NCBI GenBank assembly: GCA_001898425.1
Contig: MKTV01000060.1
Location: forward strand, 83,519-120,676
Source: Rhodospirillales bacterium 69-11
Lineage (GTDB): Bacteria; Pseudomonadota; Alphaproteobacteria; Acetobacterales; Acetobacteraceae
Direction: 5' to 3'
DNA length: 37,158 nucleotides
The notes under the pieces were generated by a model that was given only the letters and a program-made list of their open reading frames with translations, was not told the origin of the DNA and made no database searches. The translations under genes and the position numbers were made by a program. Positions 23,707-31,500 of the stretch are shown here, piece after piece. Every line of letters begins with the position of its first letter. Positions within the stretch are counted from its first letter, which is position 1.

Positions 23707-24312
23707 ATGACCACGCTCTTCTACTCTGCCGGTTCGCCCTATGCCCGCATCTGCCGCATGGCATTGCGTGAAGGCGGGCTCGCGGACCGCGTCGAGGAGC
23801 GCGAGACCACGTTGCGCGACGCCGCCGCGTCGGTGCTGCCGCACAACCCCGTCGGGCGCGTCCCGGCCCTGCTGCTGGACGACGGCGTCACCCTCACGGA
23901 AACGACGCTCGTGCTGCACTGGCTCGACCGGATGGGCAGCACGCCGCGCATGCTGCCGCAGGACGCGCACGGCATGGCGGCGTACGGGCGCGTCCTCGGC
24001 CTGCTGGATGGCATCGCCGTCTGGAACCGGGAACTGCGCCGCCCCGTCCATGAGCGCAGCCCCGGCGTGATCGCGCTCGAGGAAGCACGCGCCGCGCGGG
24101 TCGCCGATGCGCTGGAGCAGGACGTGGCGACGGGCGCCTATGCGCAGCTCGATGCCGCATTCCTCGCCCTCGCGGCGGTTCTCGGCTACGCCGACCGGCG
24201 CCACACCGTCTGGCGCTGGCAGGAGGGGCGGCCGTCACTGGCGGCGTGGTTCGCCACCGCCGCGGCACGCCCCGCCTTCGCGGAGACGCTTCCGCCCCCG
24301 AGCGGCATCTAG
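23707..24312 (+). CDS. Glutathione S-transferase family protein
   Basis: The 201-residue product has the two GST domains. The thioredoxin-like N-terminus (about 1-80) shows LFYSAGSPYARICRMALREG, NPVGRVPALLLDDG with the cis-proline, and LTETTLVLHWLDR with the glutathione gamma-glutamyl contacts (E,T). The helical C-terminal domain (about 90-201) shows YAQLDAAFLALAAVLGYADR. The SPYAR motif places Ser/Tyr at the usual catalytic position. It begins 4 bp after the Hint gene stop and is probably co-transcribed, though a functional link is not obvious. Cytoplasmic detoxification is the general role; substrate unknown. Confidence 0.88.
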   Translation: MTTLFYSAGSPYARICRMALREGGLADRVEERETTLRDAAASVLPHNPVGRVPALLLDDGVTLTETTLVLHWLDRMGSTPRMLPQDAHGMAAYGRVLGLLDGIAVWNRELRRPVHERSPGVIALEEARAARVADALEQDVATGAYAQLDAAFLALAAVLGYADRRHTVWRWQEGRPSLAAWFATAAARPAFAETLPPPSGI

Positions 24313-24344
24313 GCACCCCGACGGCCCCGGCGTCTGCCCGCCCG

Positions 24345-24448
24345 CCGCGCGACATCGGCCCGTGGCGCGTCATTGGCCCGCCGCGTCATTGGTCCCCCGC
24401 GCATCATCGGCCCGCCGCGCATCATCGGCCCGCCGCGTCATCGTCCCC
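24345..24448 (+). repeat. Six degenerate 16-18 bp tandem repeats (CCGCGCATCATCGGCCCG)
   Basis: Units begin at about 24345, 24363, 24381, 24398, 24415 and 24433, varying between ATCAT, GTCAT and GACAT in the middle and GGCCCG or GTCCCC at the end. They lie in the 233-bp gap between the GST stop and the glycosyltransferase start. The glycosyltransferase frame stays open through them, so its true start is hard to place. Confidence 0.65.
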
Positions 24449-24545
24449 ACGCGCAGCCGGCGTCCTCCGGGCGGCACGACACCGCACCGCGACTCCGGCG
24501 CGGCGCTGGGTTATCCAGGCGCCCCCAGCGGAACAGAGCCCGTCC

Positions 24546-26411
24546 GTGACCTCGCATGCCCCGCCGACAGACCACGGCCCCCGGCGCCTGTGCCTCATCC
24601 ATCCCGGCACGGCGCCGCTTCCCCCCGCATGGGAGGCGTTGCGGGCCGCGCTGTGCGAGGCCGGCCATCGGGTCACCCTCGCCAGCCCCGACGCGCGCGG
24701 GATCGACGTGACCGACGCGGATCGGCCCGATGCCGCGCCGGCCCGCATCACCCCGTTCGCGCCCGATCACCTGGTCGGGGCACCGGCGGAGCGCGCGGCC
24801 TACCTGACCTATCTCTGGCTGTCCGAGCAGGCGTTCGACGGGGTGTACGCGCCGGCGCGCGAGGCTCCGGTGTTCTATGCCCTCCTGGCGCGCGCCCAGG
24901 GCCTGGATCTGCAGGGCACCACGGCGGTGATTCTGGCCGACGGCCTCACCTTGCTGGACCGCGCACGAGCGCAGGAGATGCCGCGGGGCGTCGACGACCT
25001 CGCGCGGGACGAGATGGAACGGCAGAGCCTCGCACTGGCGGACCACCTCGTGTTCCTGGATGAGACGGTCGCGGCATGGGTCGGTGACCGGGGCTGGCGA
25101 CTGGGCGCGCCCGCACGCGGCCTGCCCGGCTCGATGGGGGAGTGGCAGGCGCTGCTGCGCGACACCGCGTGTCGACGCCCCTCTCCGGCGGCGCCCCGGA
25201 CGAGCGACCTCCCGCTCGTGTCCGTCTGCATTCCCCATTTCAACCGCGCCGGGTTGCTGCGGCTGGCGATCGAGTCGGTGCGGCGGCAGGACTACCCGCG
25301 CATCGAGCTCGTCGTGGTCGACGATTCGAGCGACGAGCCGGAGACGGTGCGGGCGCTCGACGCGATCGCCGAGGACCTGGCGCGGGACGGCGGCCGCCTC
25401 CTCCGCCACCCGGCCAACCGCTATCTCGGCGCCGCTCGGAATACCGCGGCCGCGGCGGCGCGCGGGGACTACGTCCTGTTCCTCGACGACGACGACTACG
25501 CCAAGCCCGACCAGGTCTCGACGCTGGTCCGCGCCGCGCTGCATACGGGCGCCGATATAGTCACCTCGCTCTTCGACCGGCTGCCGAGCGACGGGCCCCC
25601 CGCGGCAGATCAGGCGATGACGGGGCGGTGGCTGGCGGTGGGTGACGCGCCGTCCGTCGGCCTGTTCACCAACCTGTTCGGGCCGGCCACGGCGCTGTTC
25701 CGCAAGACTTCCTTCCAGGCACTGGGCGGGTTCACGACGATGCGGGGCGTCGGCAGCGAGGATTGGGAGCTGTTCGCCCGCGCGTGCTTCGCGGGGATGA
25801 ACCTGCAACTCGTCCCGCGCGCGCTGTTCTGGTACCGGGTCACGCCGCACAGCATGGTGCAGACCGCCAGCAGCCATGCGGGCAACATGCGCGGCCTCGC
25901 GCCGTACCTGGAGCGGGTGCCCGCTGCCGTGCGGCCGGGGCTCTGCTTCGCGCAGGATGCCGGCCAGCGCGTCGCCACCGCGGTGACACGCGCGACCGAG
26001 ATGGAGAGGCTGCTCGCCAGCTGCTTCGAGCAGATCACCGGGCTGCAGGCGCACATCACAAGGCAGGATCAGGCCCTCGCCGCGTCCCAGAGCCATGCGC
26101 AGGCGCTCCACGCGGCGCTGGAGGAAGCTCACGCCCATCTCCGCGCACGGCAGGCCGCGCTGGACGAGGCGCACGCCCATCTCCGCGCCCGGCAGGAGGC
26201 GCTCGACGACGCCCACGCCCAGCTCCACGCGCGGCAGGAAGCGCTGGACCTGGCGCGGGTCGAGCTGGAGGCGGCGCGGGAGCGCAACCAGCATCTGTGC
26301 GAGGACGTGGCTGCGCTGCGGGCGGAGGAGAGCCGGCGGTCCGCGGCTCTTGCCCCGGAAGCGCGTGGCCTCGGCCGCCTGCTGCGGCCGCGCGGCGAAC
26401 CGAAGCGCTGA
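24546..26411 (+). CDS. Glycosyltransferase: GT4-like N-terminus fused to GT2 domain, coiled-coil tail
   Basis: From GTG 24546 the product is 621 residues. Residues about 12-190 resemble the N-terminal Rossmann domain of GT4-type transferases (RRLCLIHPGTAPLPPAWEAL, AGHRVTLASPDARG). Residues about 220-440 are a GT2/GT-A domain: LVSVCIPHFNRAGLLRLAIE, IELVVVDDSSDEPETVRALD, and the metal-binding acidic run in YVLFLDDDDYAKPD near 316, then GSEDWELFARACFAG. The last ~120 residues are coiled coil with four 14-residue repeats. It probably transfers sugars to a surface glycan or glycoprotein. The start is uncertain: no good ribosome binding site, and the frame runs back to 24246 across repeats. No membrane segment is seen. 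Confidence 0.82.
   Translation: MTSHAPPTDHGPRRLCLIHPGTAPLPPAWEALRAALCEAGHRVTLASPDARGIDVTDADRPDAAPARITPFAPDHLVGAPAERAAYLTYLWLSEQAFDGVYAPAREAPVFYALLARAQGLDLQGTTAVILADGLTLLDRARAQEMPRGVDDLARDEMERQSLALADHLVFLDETVAAWVGDRGWRLGAPARGLPGSMGEWQALLRDTACRRPSPAAPRTSDLPLVSVCIPHFNRAGLLRLAIESVRRQDYPRIELVVVDDSSDEPETVRALDAIAEDLARDGGRLLRHPANRYLGAARNTAAAAARGDYVLFLDDDDYAKPDQVSTLVRAALHTGADIVTSLFDRLPSDGPPAADQAMTGRWLAVGDAPSVGLFTNLFGPATALFRKTSFQALGGFTTMRGVGSEDWELFARACFAGMNLQLVPRALFWYRVTPHSMVQTASSHAGNMRGLAPYLERVPAAVRPGLCFAQDAGQRVATAVTRATEMERLLASCFEQITGLQAHITRQDQALAASQSHAQALHAALEEAHAHLRARQAALDEAHAHLRARQEALDDAHAQLHARQEALDLARVELEAARERNQHLCEDVAALRAEESRRSAALAPEARGLGRLLRPRGEPKR
26115..26282 (+). repeat. 42-bp coding repeat: four copies of a 14-residue coiled-coil unit
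   Basis: Units at 26115-26156, 26157-26198, 26199-26240 and 26241-26282 encode ALEEAHAHLRARQA, ALDEAHAHLRARQE, ALDDAHAQLHARQE and the diverged ALDLARVELEAARE. Each is two heptads, so copy changes lengthen or shorten a coiled coil without breaking its register. Confidence 0.85.
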
Positions 26412-26415
26412 CCGG

Positions 26416-26558
26416 CAAGGGGCGGCCGACGAGGGGGCGGCCGACGAGGGGGCGGCCGACGAGGGGGCGGCCGACGAGGGGGCGGCCGACGAGGGGGCGG
26501 CCGACGAGGGGGCGGCCGACGAGGGGGCGGCCGACGAGGGGGCGGCCGACGAGGGGGC
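26416..26558. repeat. 15-bp tandem repeat GAGGGGGCGGCCGAC, eight perfect copies plus partial ends
   Basis: Eight identical units fill 26431-26550. A ninth unit with two changes precedes them (26416-26430) and 8 bases of a further unit follow (to 26558). The array lies 5 bp after the glycosyltransferase stop. Perfect copy identity points to recent expansion. The 15-bp period keeps all frames open but no gene signal is seen in it. Confidence 0.92.
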
Positions 26559-26604
26559 CGGCTTCTACCGTGACCACGCCGGGCCGAACCCGGGACGCCG
26601 TCTT

Positions 26605-26628
26605 CGGCCGGAGCCGAAGCTCCGGCCG
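26605..26628. terminator. Two-way hairpin between glycosyltransferase and MFS genes
   Basis: CGGCCGGAGC-cgaa-GCTCCGGCCG is a perfect 10-bp stem with a GNRA-like 4-nt loop, 18 bp from the MFS stop on the minus strand. It is a likely terminator for the convergent pair. Confidence 0.6.
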
Positions 26629-26646
26629 GCGATCACCGGACAGGCG

Positions 26647-27957
26647 TCAGGGATACTCCTCGCGCTCGAAGATCTCGAGCTCCGAACGCATCTCCATGCC
26701 CTTCGTCTCCGGCCCGAGATAGACGGCGACGACGTAGACGATCAGGGAGCCGACGGTGCCGTACAGCATCGGCATCGCGAACCCCATGCCCTGGTTGACC
26801 GCGAAATAGGTCAGCACCGGCGCGACGAACGCGCCCCACACGGCACCCTGGTGATACACGAAGCCGGCCGCGGTCGCCCGCACCTCGGTCGGGAACCGCT
26901 CGGACAGCCAGCCGGGGTTCAGCGCGTCCTTCCCGCCGACGAAGCAGATCATCAGCATGAACCAGACCAGGAACATGGTCGGATCGGTGGTCAGGAGATA
27001 GAGCGGCGCGATGAAGATGCCGATGAAGGTCGGGATCATCAGCGCCCAACGGCGCCCCACCTTTTCCGACATCGCGCCCCAGAACGCGCAGGCCAGGAAG
27101 GTCAGGATGTTGCCCCAGAACACCGGGACCGAGACCTGCGCCGGCGTCCAGCCCAGCTCCTTCTGCAGGTACGTGCCCAGCATGGCCCAGATCGCGTAGT
27201 AGACGCAGAAATTGGCGGCCATCCACAGGCAGCCGGTGATGGTGTTGAACAGGTATTTGCGCTTGAAGATCGCGAACAGCGGCAACGACACCTGCTTCTG
27301 GCTCGTGTCCTGCTGCTTCTTGTTCTCGGCCCAGACCTCCGGCTCCTTCACGTAGAAGCGGATCCAGACGCAGGCGAGCGCCGGGAGCACGCCCAGGACC
27401 AGCATCCCGCGCCAGCCATAGCCGGGGTGCCATGCCTCCAGCGGCGAATAGAGCAAGCCATACGCGGCGGCCGACAGGGCGAAGCCCAGCCCCCAGGACC
27501 CCTGCAGCACCCCCGACATGAAGCCGCGCGAGCGCGCCGGCCAGGATTCCATGGCCAGCGCCGCGCCGGCGGGCCATTCGGCGCCCATCCCGATCCCCAG
27601 CAAGGCGCGCACCACGAAGAGGAAGGTGAAACTCGGGGAGAACCCGGCCAGCAGGTTGCAGATCGAATACCACAGGATGGAGATCATCAGCGGCGCGCGC
27701 CGGCCCATCCGGTCCGCCAGCCAGCCCGAGGCGGTCGCCCCCGCCAGCCGCATGATCAGCGTGATCGTGAAGATCGCGGTGACCTCGATCAGCGGAACGC
27801 CGAACTCCTGCGCGATGGGCGCCATGATCAGGAGGAACACCGTGAAGTCGAACGCATCGAGCGTCCAACCCAGCCATGCCGCCGTGTAGGCATACCACTG
27901 GTCCCGGGTGGGTTCCTTCCACCAGGGCACGTCAGGTCCTTCGGCCGTTGCGGACAT
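26647..27957 (-). CDS. MFS transporter, sialate/lactate:H+ symporter (SHS)-like
   Basis: The 436-residue product has 12 predicted membrane segments. The N-terminus WWKEPTRDQWYAYTAAWLGW then TLDAFDFTVFLLIMAPIAQE is characteristic of the SHS branch (sialic acid and monocarboxylate carriers). GWLADRMGRRAPLM is the loop 2-3 motif, GIGMGAEWPAGAALAMESWP the family signature, and YLGPETKGMEM the C-terminal motif. It probably imports an organic acid with protons. GGGAG lies upstream of ATG 27957. It is divergent from a DHA2-type MFS gene. Substrate unknown; lactate, pyruvate or similar acids are the nearest guess. Confidence 0.88.
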   Translation of the reverse strand: MSATAEGPDVPWWKEPTRDQWYAYTAAWLGWTLDAFDFTVFLLIMAPIAQEFGVPLIEVTAIFTITLIMRLAGATASGWLADRMGRRAPLMISILWYSICNLLAGFSPSFTFLFVVRALLGIGMGAEWPAGAALAMESWPARSRGFMSGVLQGSWGLGFALSAAAYGLLYSPLEAWHPGYGWRGMLVLGVLPALACVWIRFYVKEPEVWAENKKQQDTSQKQVSLPLFAIFKRKYLFNTITGCLWMAANFCVYYAIWAMLGTYLQKELGWTPAQVSVPVFWGNILTFLACAFWGAMSEKVGRRWALMIPTFIGIFIAPLYLLTTDPTMFLVWFMLMICFVGGKDALNPGWLSERFPTEVRATAAGFVYHQGAVWGAFVAPVLTYFAVNQGMGFAMPMLYGTVGSLIVYVVAVYLGPETKGMEMRSELEIFEREEYP

Positions 27958-28272
27958 TTCCAGTCTCCCGTTGTTTTTTGCGCGCGTCTCGAGTGGACGT
28001 CGTCGTCGGGGATCGGGCAGCGCCGGCGAAGATCGGCGGTATCACCCGCCTCCCCCGCGCGGGAGCATGCGCCGCCGGTCGTCGCACCGTCCAGGAATTG
28101 CGCAACTCTGGATGCGTCCGCCTGCCGAGCGTTGCGCCGCGGCGACGCTGGGCGCGCATGACCGTGGCCCTGCGCCCGCCCGCTCCCGTACGCCGAACCG
28201 TGCTGCGCCCTGCCCTTCTCCGGCCGGGACATCGCTGCTCGAATGCGGGCACCGACTCGGGAAGGACCAGCG
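27958..28272. other. Divergent intergenic region between two MFS genes
   Basis: This 315-bp stretch must hold promoters for both transporter genes. Visible elements are the palindrome TTGCGCAA at 28098-28105 and the ribosome binding sites at each end. I see no gene, repeat or clear -10/-35 pair. Confidence 0.5.
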
Positions 28273-29640
28273 ATGGACGATGCGGACGGCATGCCGGCAG
28301 GCCGGCGCCGATGGGTGATGCTGTGCGCGCTGCTGGGCGTGGTGCTGGCCGGACTCGACAGCGCCATCGCCAACATCGCGCTGCCCACGATCGCCCGCGA
28401 CCTCGCCGCGAGCGATGCCGCGACGATCTGGGTGGTCAACAGCTACCAGCTCGCCACCACGATCTGCCTGCTGCCCGCCGCGACACTGGGCGAGACATGG
28501 GGGCTGAAACGCATCTACGGCGGCGGCATGGCGCTGTTCACCGTCGCCTCGCTGGCCTGCGCCCTCTCGCCCACCCTGCCCATCCTGGTCGCGTCACGCC
28601 TGGTGCAGGGCGTCGGCGGCGCCTGCATGGCCGCCCTCGGCGGCGCCCTGGTCCGCACCGTCTATCCCCGCGCGCAGCTCGGGCGCGGCTTCGCGGCCAT
28701 CGCCCTCGCCGTGGCACTGTCGGCGGCGGCGGGACCGACGCTCGCCGCCCTCACCCTCTCCATCGCCCACTGGCCCTGGCTCTTCCTGGTCAACGTCCCG
28801 GTCGGACTGGTCGCGGTGCCGCTCTTCCTGGCCGTCGCCCCGCGGGGGGAGCGGCGGCAGCGCCCGTTCGACCGCGTCGGTGCGCTGCTGAACGCCGCGG
28901 CGTTCGGGCTCGTGGTGATGGGGGTGGACGGGCTGGGCGGCGATGCGCCGCGCCTGGCTGCCCTTGAGCTCGCGGCCGGGGTGGGGTTCGCGGCGCTGCT
29001 GGTGTGGCAGCAATCGCATCGCACGGCGCCGATGCTGCCGCTGGATCTGCTGAAGCTGCGCCTGTTCGCGCTGTCGATGGCGACCTCCATCTGCTCCTAC
29101 GCGGCGCAGATCCTGGCCTACGTGTCGCTGCCCTTCCTGTTCCAGGTGGTGATGCACCGCAGCGCGATCGCCACGGGCCTGCTGGTCACGCCCTGGCCGC
29201 TGGCCGTGGTCGCCGCCGCCCCGCTCGCCGGCCGCCTGTCCGGCCGCTACCCCGCCGCGCTGCTGGGCAGCATCGGGCTGGCGGTGCTCGCCCTCGGCCT
29301 GCTGCTGCTCGCCACGATGCCGGCCGTGCCGGCGGACTGGGACGTCGTCTGGCGCATGGCGATCTGCGGCATCGGCTTCGGCTTCTTCCAGACCCCGAAC
29401 AACATCACGCTGATGACCGCCGGCCCGCCCGAACGCAACGGCGCGGCGAGCGGGATGGTGGCGGTCGCCCGCACGATGGGCTGGTCGCTGGGATCGGCGC
29501 TGGTCGCGCTGATCTTCGGCCTGCGCGGCGGCCAGGGCGCAGGCACCTGCCTCTACGTGGCGATGGGCTTCGCCGCGGCCGGCGCGGTGGTCAGCGTCTC
29601 GCGCACCGGGGCGAAGCCGAGTGCCGCCGCCGCCCGATGA
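28273..29640 (+). CDS. MFS drug:H+ antiporter, DHA2 (EmrB/QacA)-like
   Basis: From ATG 28273 the product is 455 residues with 13-14 hydrophobic segments. Family motifs are LAGLDSAIANIALPTIARDL (motif D1), IWVVNSYQLATTICLLPAAT, and VASRLVQGVGGACMAALGGA (motif B/C region). DHA2 carriers export drugs, dyes or metabolites using the proton gradient. The start is set by GGGAAGG at 28259-28265, 7 nt upstream; an ATG at 28243 would add ten residues. No membrane-fusion (EmrA-like) partner is adjacent, so it likely acts alone in the inner membrane. Substrate unknown. Confidence 0.88.
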   Translation: MDDADGMPAGRRRWVMLCALLGVVLAGLDSAIANIALPTIARDLAASDAATIWVVNSYQLATTICLLPAATLGETWGLKRIYGGGMALFTVASLACALSPTLPILVASRLVQGVGGACMAALGGALVRTVYPRAQLGRGFAAIALAVALSAAAGPTLAALTLSIAHWPWLFLVNVPVGLVAVPLFLAVAPRGERRQRPFDRVGALLNAAAFGLVVMGVDGLGGDAPRLAALELAAGVGFAALLVWQQSHRTAPMLPLDLLKLRLFALSMATSICSYAAQILAYVSLPFLFQVVMHRSAIATGLLVTPWPLAVVAAAPLAGRLSGRYPAALLGSIGLAVLALGLLLLATMPAVPADWDVVWRMAICGIGFGFFQTPNNITLMTAGPPERNGAASGMVAVARTMGWSLGSALVALIFGLRGGQGAGTCLYVAMGFAAAGAVVSVSRTGAKPSAAAAR

Positions 29641-29663
29641 GGCGGCGGGGTGGCCGCGCGCCG

Positions 29664-30143
29664 TCAGCCGCGCCGCGCCGCCTCGATCGCCGCGACGTCG
29701 ATCTTCTTCATCTGCATCATCGCGGCGAAGGCGCGCTGCGCTTGGCCGCCACCGGCGGACAGCGCCTCGGTCAGCACGCGCGGCGTGATCTGCCAGGAGA
29801 TGCCCCAGCGGTCCTTGCACCAGCCGCAGTCGCTCTCCGTGCCGCCATTCTCCACGATCGCGTTCCAGTAGCGGTCGGTCTCCGCCTGGTCGTCGGTGGC
29901 GATCTGGAAGGAGAACGCCTCGCTGTGCCGGAACGCGGGTCCGCCGTTGAGGCCGAGGCAGGGGATGCCGGCCACGGTGAACGTCACGGTGAGCACGTCG
30001 CCCGCCTTCCCGGACGGGTAGTCACCCGGGGCCCGGTGCACCGCGCCCATCGCGCTGTCGGGGAACAGGCCGGTGTAGAAGCGGGCAGCCGCCTCGGCGT
30101 CCTTTTCGAACCAGAGGCAGATCGTGTTCTTCGCGACGGTCAT
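29664..30143 (-). CDS. VOC-superfamily protein (PhnB/3-demethylubiquinone-methyltransferase-like label)
   Basis: The 159-residue product is a single VOC-fold protein of the PF06983 type: TICLWFEKDAEAAARFYTGL, FPDSAMGAVHR, GIPCLGLNGGPAFRHSEAFS, FQIATDDQAETDRYWNAIVE and CGWCKDRWGISWQITPR. Members are often annotated as 3-demethylubiquinone methyltransferases, but they lack a SAM-binding fold and the label is not reliable. The family is cytoplasmic and usually dimeric; its reaction is unknown. The start is ATG 30143 with AGGAGG upstream. It stands alone, convergent with the DHA2 transporter (23-bp gap). Confidence 0.88.
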   Translation of the reverse strand: MTVAKNTICLWFEKDAEAAARFYTGLFPDSAMGAVHRAPGDYPSGKAGDVLTVTFTVAGIPCLGLNGGPAFRHSEAFSFQIATDDQAETDRYWNAIVENGGTESDCGWCKDRWGISWQITPRVLTEALSAGGGQAQRAFAAMMQMKKIDVAAIEAARRG

Positions 30144-30237
30144 GGACCTTCATCCTCCTGCTTCGGTCAGTCCCGCGACCGACCTCTGCATCATGGACGC
30201 ATGAGGGTCCACCCTCCCGACACCCATCCGGTCACAC

Positions 30238-31500
30238 CTACCCGCCTGGGGTCGCCCGAGCGGCGCTGGCGGGTCCGGGCGGGGGGACGGCTTCGACGTC
30301 CTTGCGGGTCACAGCTCCCCCGCGCTGCCCGAAATGCCCGATCGTCCAGTTCGCGACCGCGGCCAGTTCCTCGCTGCCGTAGGCGCCGCCGAACGCCGGC
30401 ATGAAGGCCGTCGGACCACCCGTCGCGATGGCGCCGCCGCGCACCAGGATCTGCAGCAGGTTGGTGCCGTTCGGATCGCGCACGCTGTGGGCGCCCTGCA
30501 GCGCGGCGTAGGGCGTCTGCCGCCCGCCGCCGTCGAGCAGGTGGCAGCTCACGCAGGCCTCGCGAAACACCCGCTCGCCCAGCGCATCGGCCCGCACCGG
30601 CCTGGGCGGCGGGGTTTCGGTGCGGACCGGCTTCACGTCGCGCAGATAGGTCACCAGCGCGCGGATATCGGACTGCGCGAGGTGGCGCAGGCTGTGGTCC
30701 ACCGCTTCCGCCATCGGTCCCGAGGCGGGGCCATGGTTCGGGGCATGGCCGGTCGAGAGATAGGCCGCGAGATCGTCATCCGACCACGCGCCGACGCCCG
30801 ACTCCTTGTCGCTCGTGATGTTGTAGGCGAGCCAGTCCTGCACGACCGCGCCGCCATAGGCGCGTCCGCTCTCGAGCCCATACAGGAAGTTCCGCGGCGT
30901 GTGGCAGGCCTGGCAGTGGCCCAGCGCCTCGGCCAGGTAGGCGCCGCGGTTCCAGGCCGGGGATTTGGCGGTGTCGGGCCGGAAGCGATGGTCGGGGTTG
31001 TTCAGCAGGTTCCAGAAGACCATCCCCCAGCGCTGGTTGTAGGGGAAGCTCAGGTCGTTGGGCGGCGATTCCGCGTGGACCGGCGTCAGGCTGAACAGAT
31101 ACGCCTTGATGGCGAGCACGTCCTCGCGGCTCATCAGCGTGTAGTTCGTGTAGGGCATGGCGGGATACAGGTGCTTGCCGCCGCGCCCGACGCCGCGCTG
31201 CAGGGCGGAGACGAACTCGTCGTCGGTGTAGTCGCCGATCCCGGTCGCCTTGTCGGGCGTGATGTTCGGCCCGTAGATCGTGCCGAAGGGCAGGCTGAAC
31301 TTGTACCCGCCGGTGAATTCCTGGCCGTTGGGCGGCGTGTGGCAGGCGGCGCAGTCCGCCGCGCGCGCCAGGTATTCGCCCCGCTGCACCACCGTCTGCC
31401 CGGGCGCGCCGGTCGGCGACTGCGCCCGCCCCGTATCGGCGAACGCGATGCCGACCAGCGCGCACAGCGCGCCCAGCAGCACCGGACGCAGGCGCCGCAT
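30238..31500 (-). CDS. Tri-haem cytochrome c subunit of a molybdenum oxidoreductase
   Basis: The 420-residue product has a signal peptide (MRRLRPVLLGALCALVGIAF, cleavage near GRAQ) and three CxxCH haem sites: CAACH at 50-54, CQACH near 195 and CVSCH near 320. This is the layout of the cytochrome subunit of acetic-acid-bacterial alcohol and aldehyde dehydrogenases. It should carry electrons from the Mo/Fe-S subunits to ubiquinone or the respiratory chain in the periplasm. The ATG overlaps the stop of the preceding gene by one base (TGATG), so translation is coupled. Methionine axial ligands are plausible in LYPAMPYTNY and AFMPAFGG. Membrane attachment would be through the partners or peripheral. 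Confidence 0.92.
   Translation of the reverse strand: MRRLRPVLLGALCALVGIAFADTGRAQSPTGAPGQTVVQRGEYLARAADCAACHTPPNGQEFTGGYKFSLPFGTIYGPNITPDKATGIGDYTDDEFVSALQRGVGRGGKHLYPAMPYTNYTLMSREDVLAIKAYLFSLTPVHAESPPNDLSFPYNQRWGMVFWNLLNNPDHRFRPDTAKSPAWNRGAYLAEALGHCQACHTPRNFLYGLESGRAYGGAVVQDWLAYNITSDKESGVGAWSDDDLAAYLSTGHAPNHGPASGPMAEAVDHSLRHLAQSDIRALVTYLRDVKPVRTETPPPRPVRADALGERVFREACVSCHLLDGGGRQTPYAALQGAHSVRDPNGTNLLQILVRGGAIATGGPTAFMPAFGGAYGSEELAAVANWTIGHFGQRGGAVTRKDVEAVPPPGPASAARATPGG

Noticed and set aside
26416-26558. Possible CRISPR array
   Set aside because: Units are directly adjacent with no spacers and only 15 bp long, and no cas genes are near.
26056-26577. Minus-strand frame encoding VGRPL repeats
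   Set aside because: It is a translation of the 15-bp tandem array and the antisense of the glycosyltransferase tail. No start signal or family.
27828-28439. 203-residue minus-strand frame across the divergent MFS promoter region
   Set aside because: It covers both the start of the SHS-type gene in another frame and the promoter gap, and shows only Arg/Ala/Ser-rich shadow composition.
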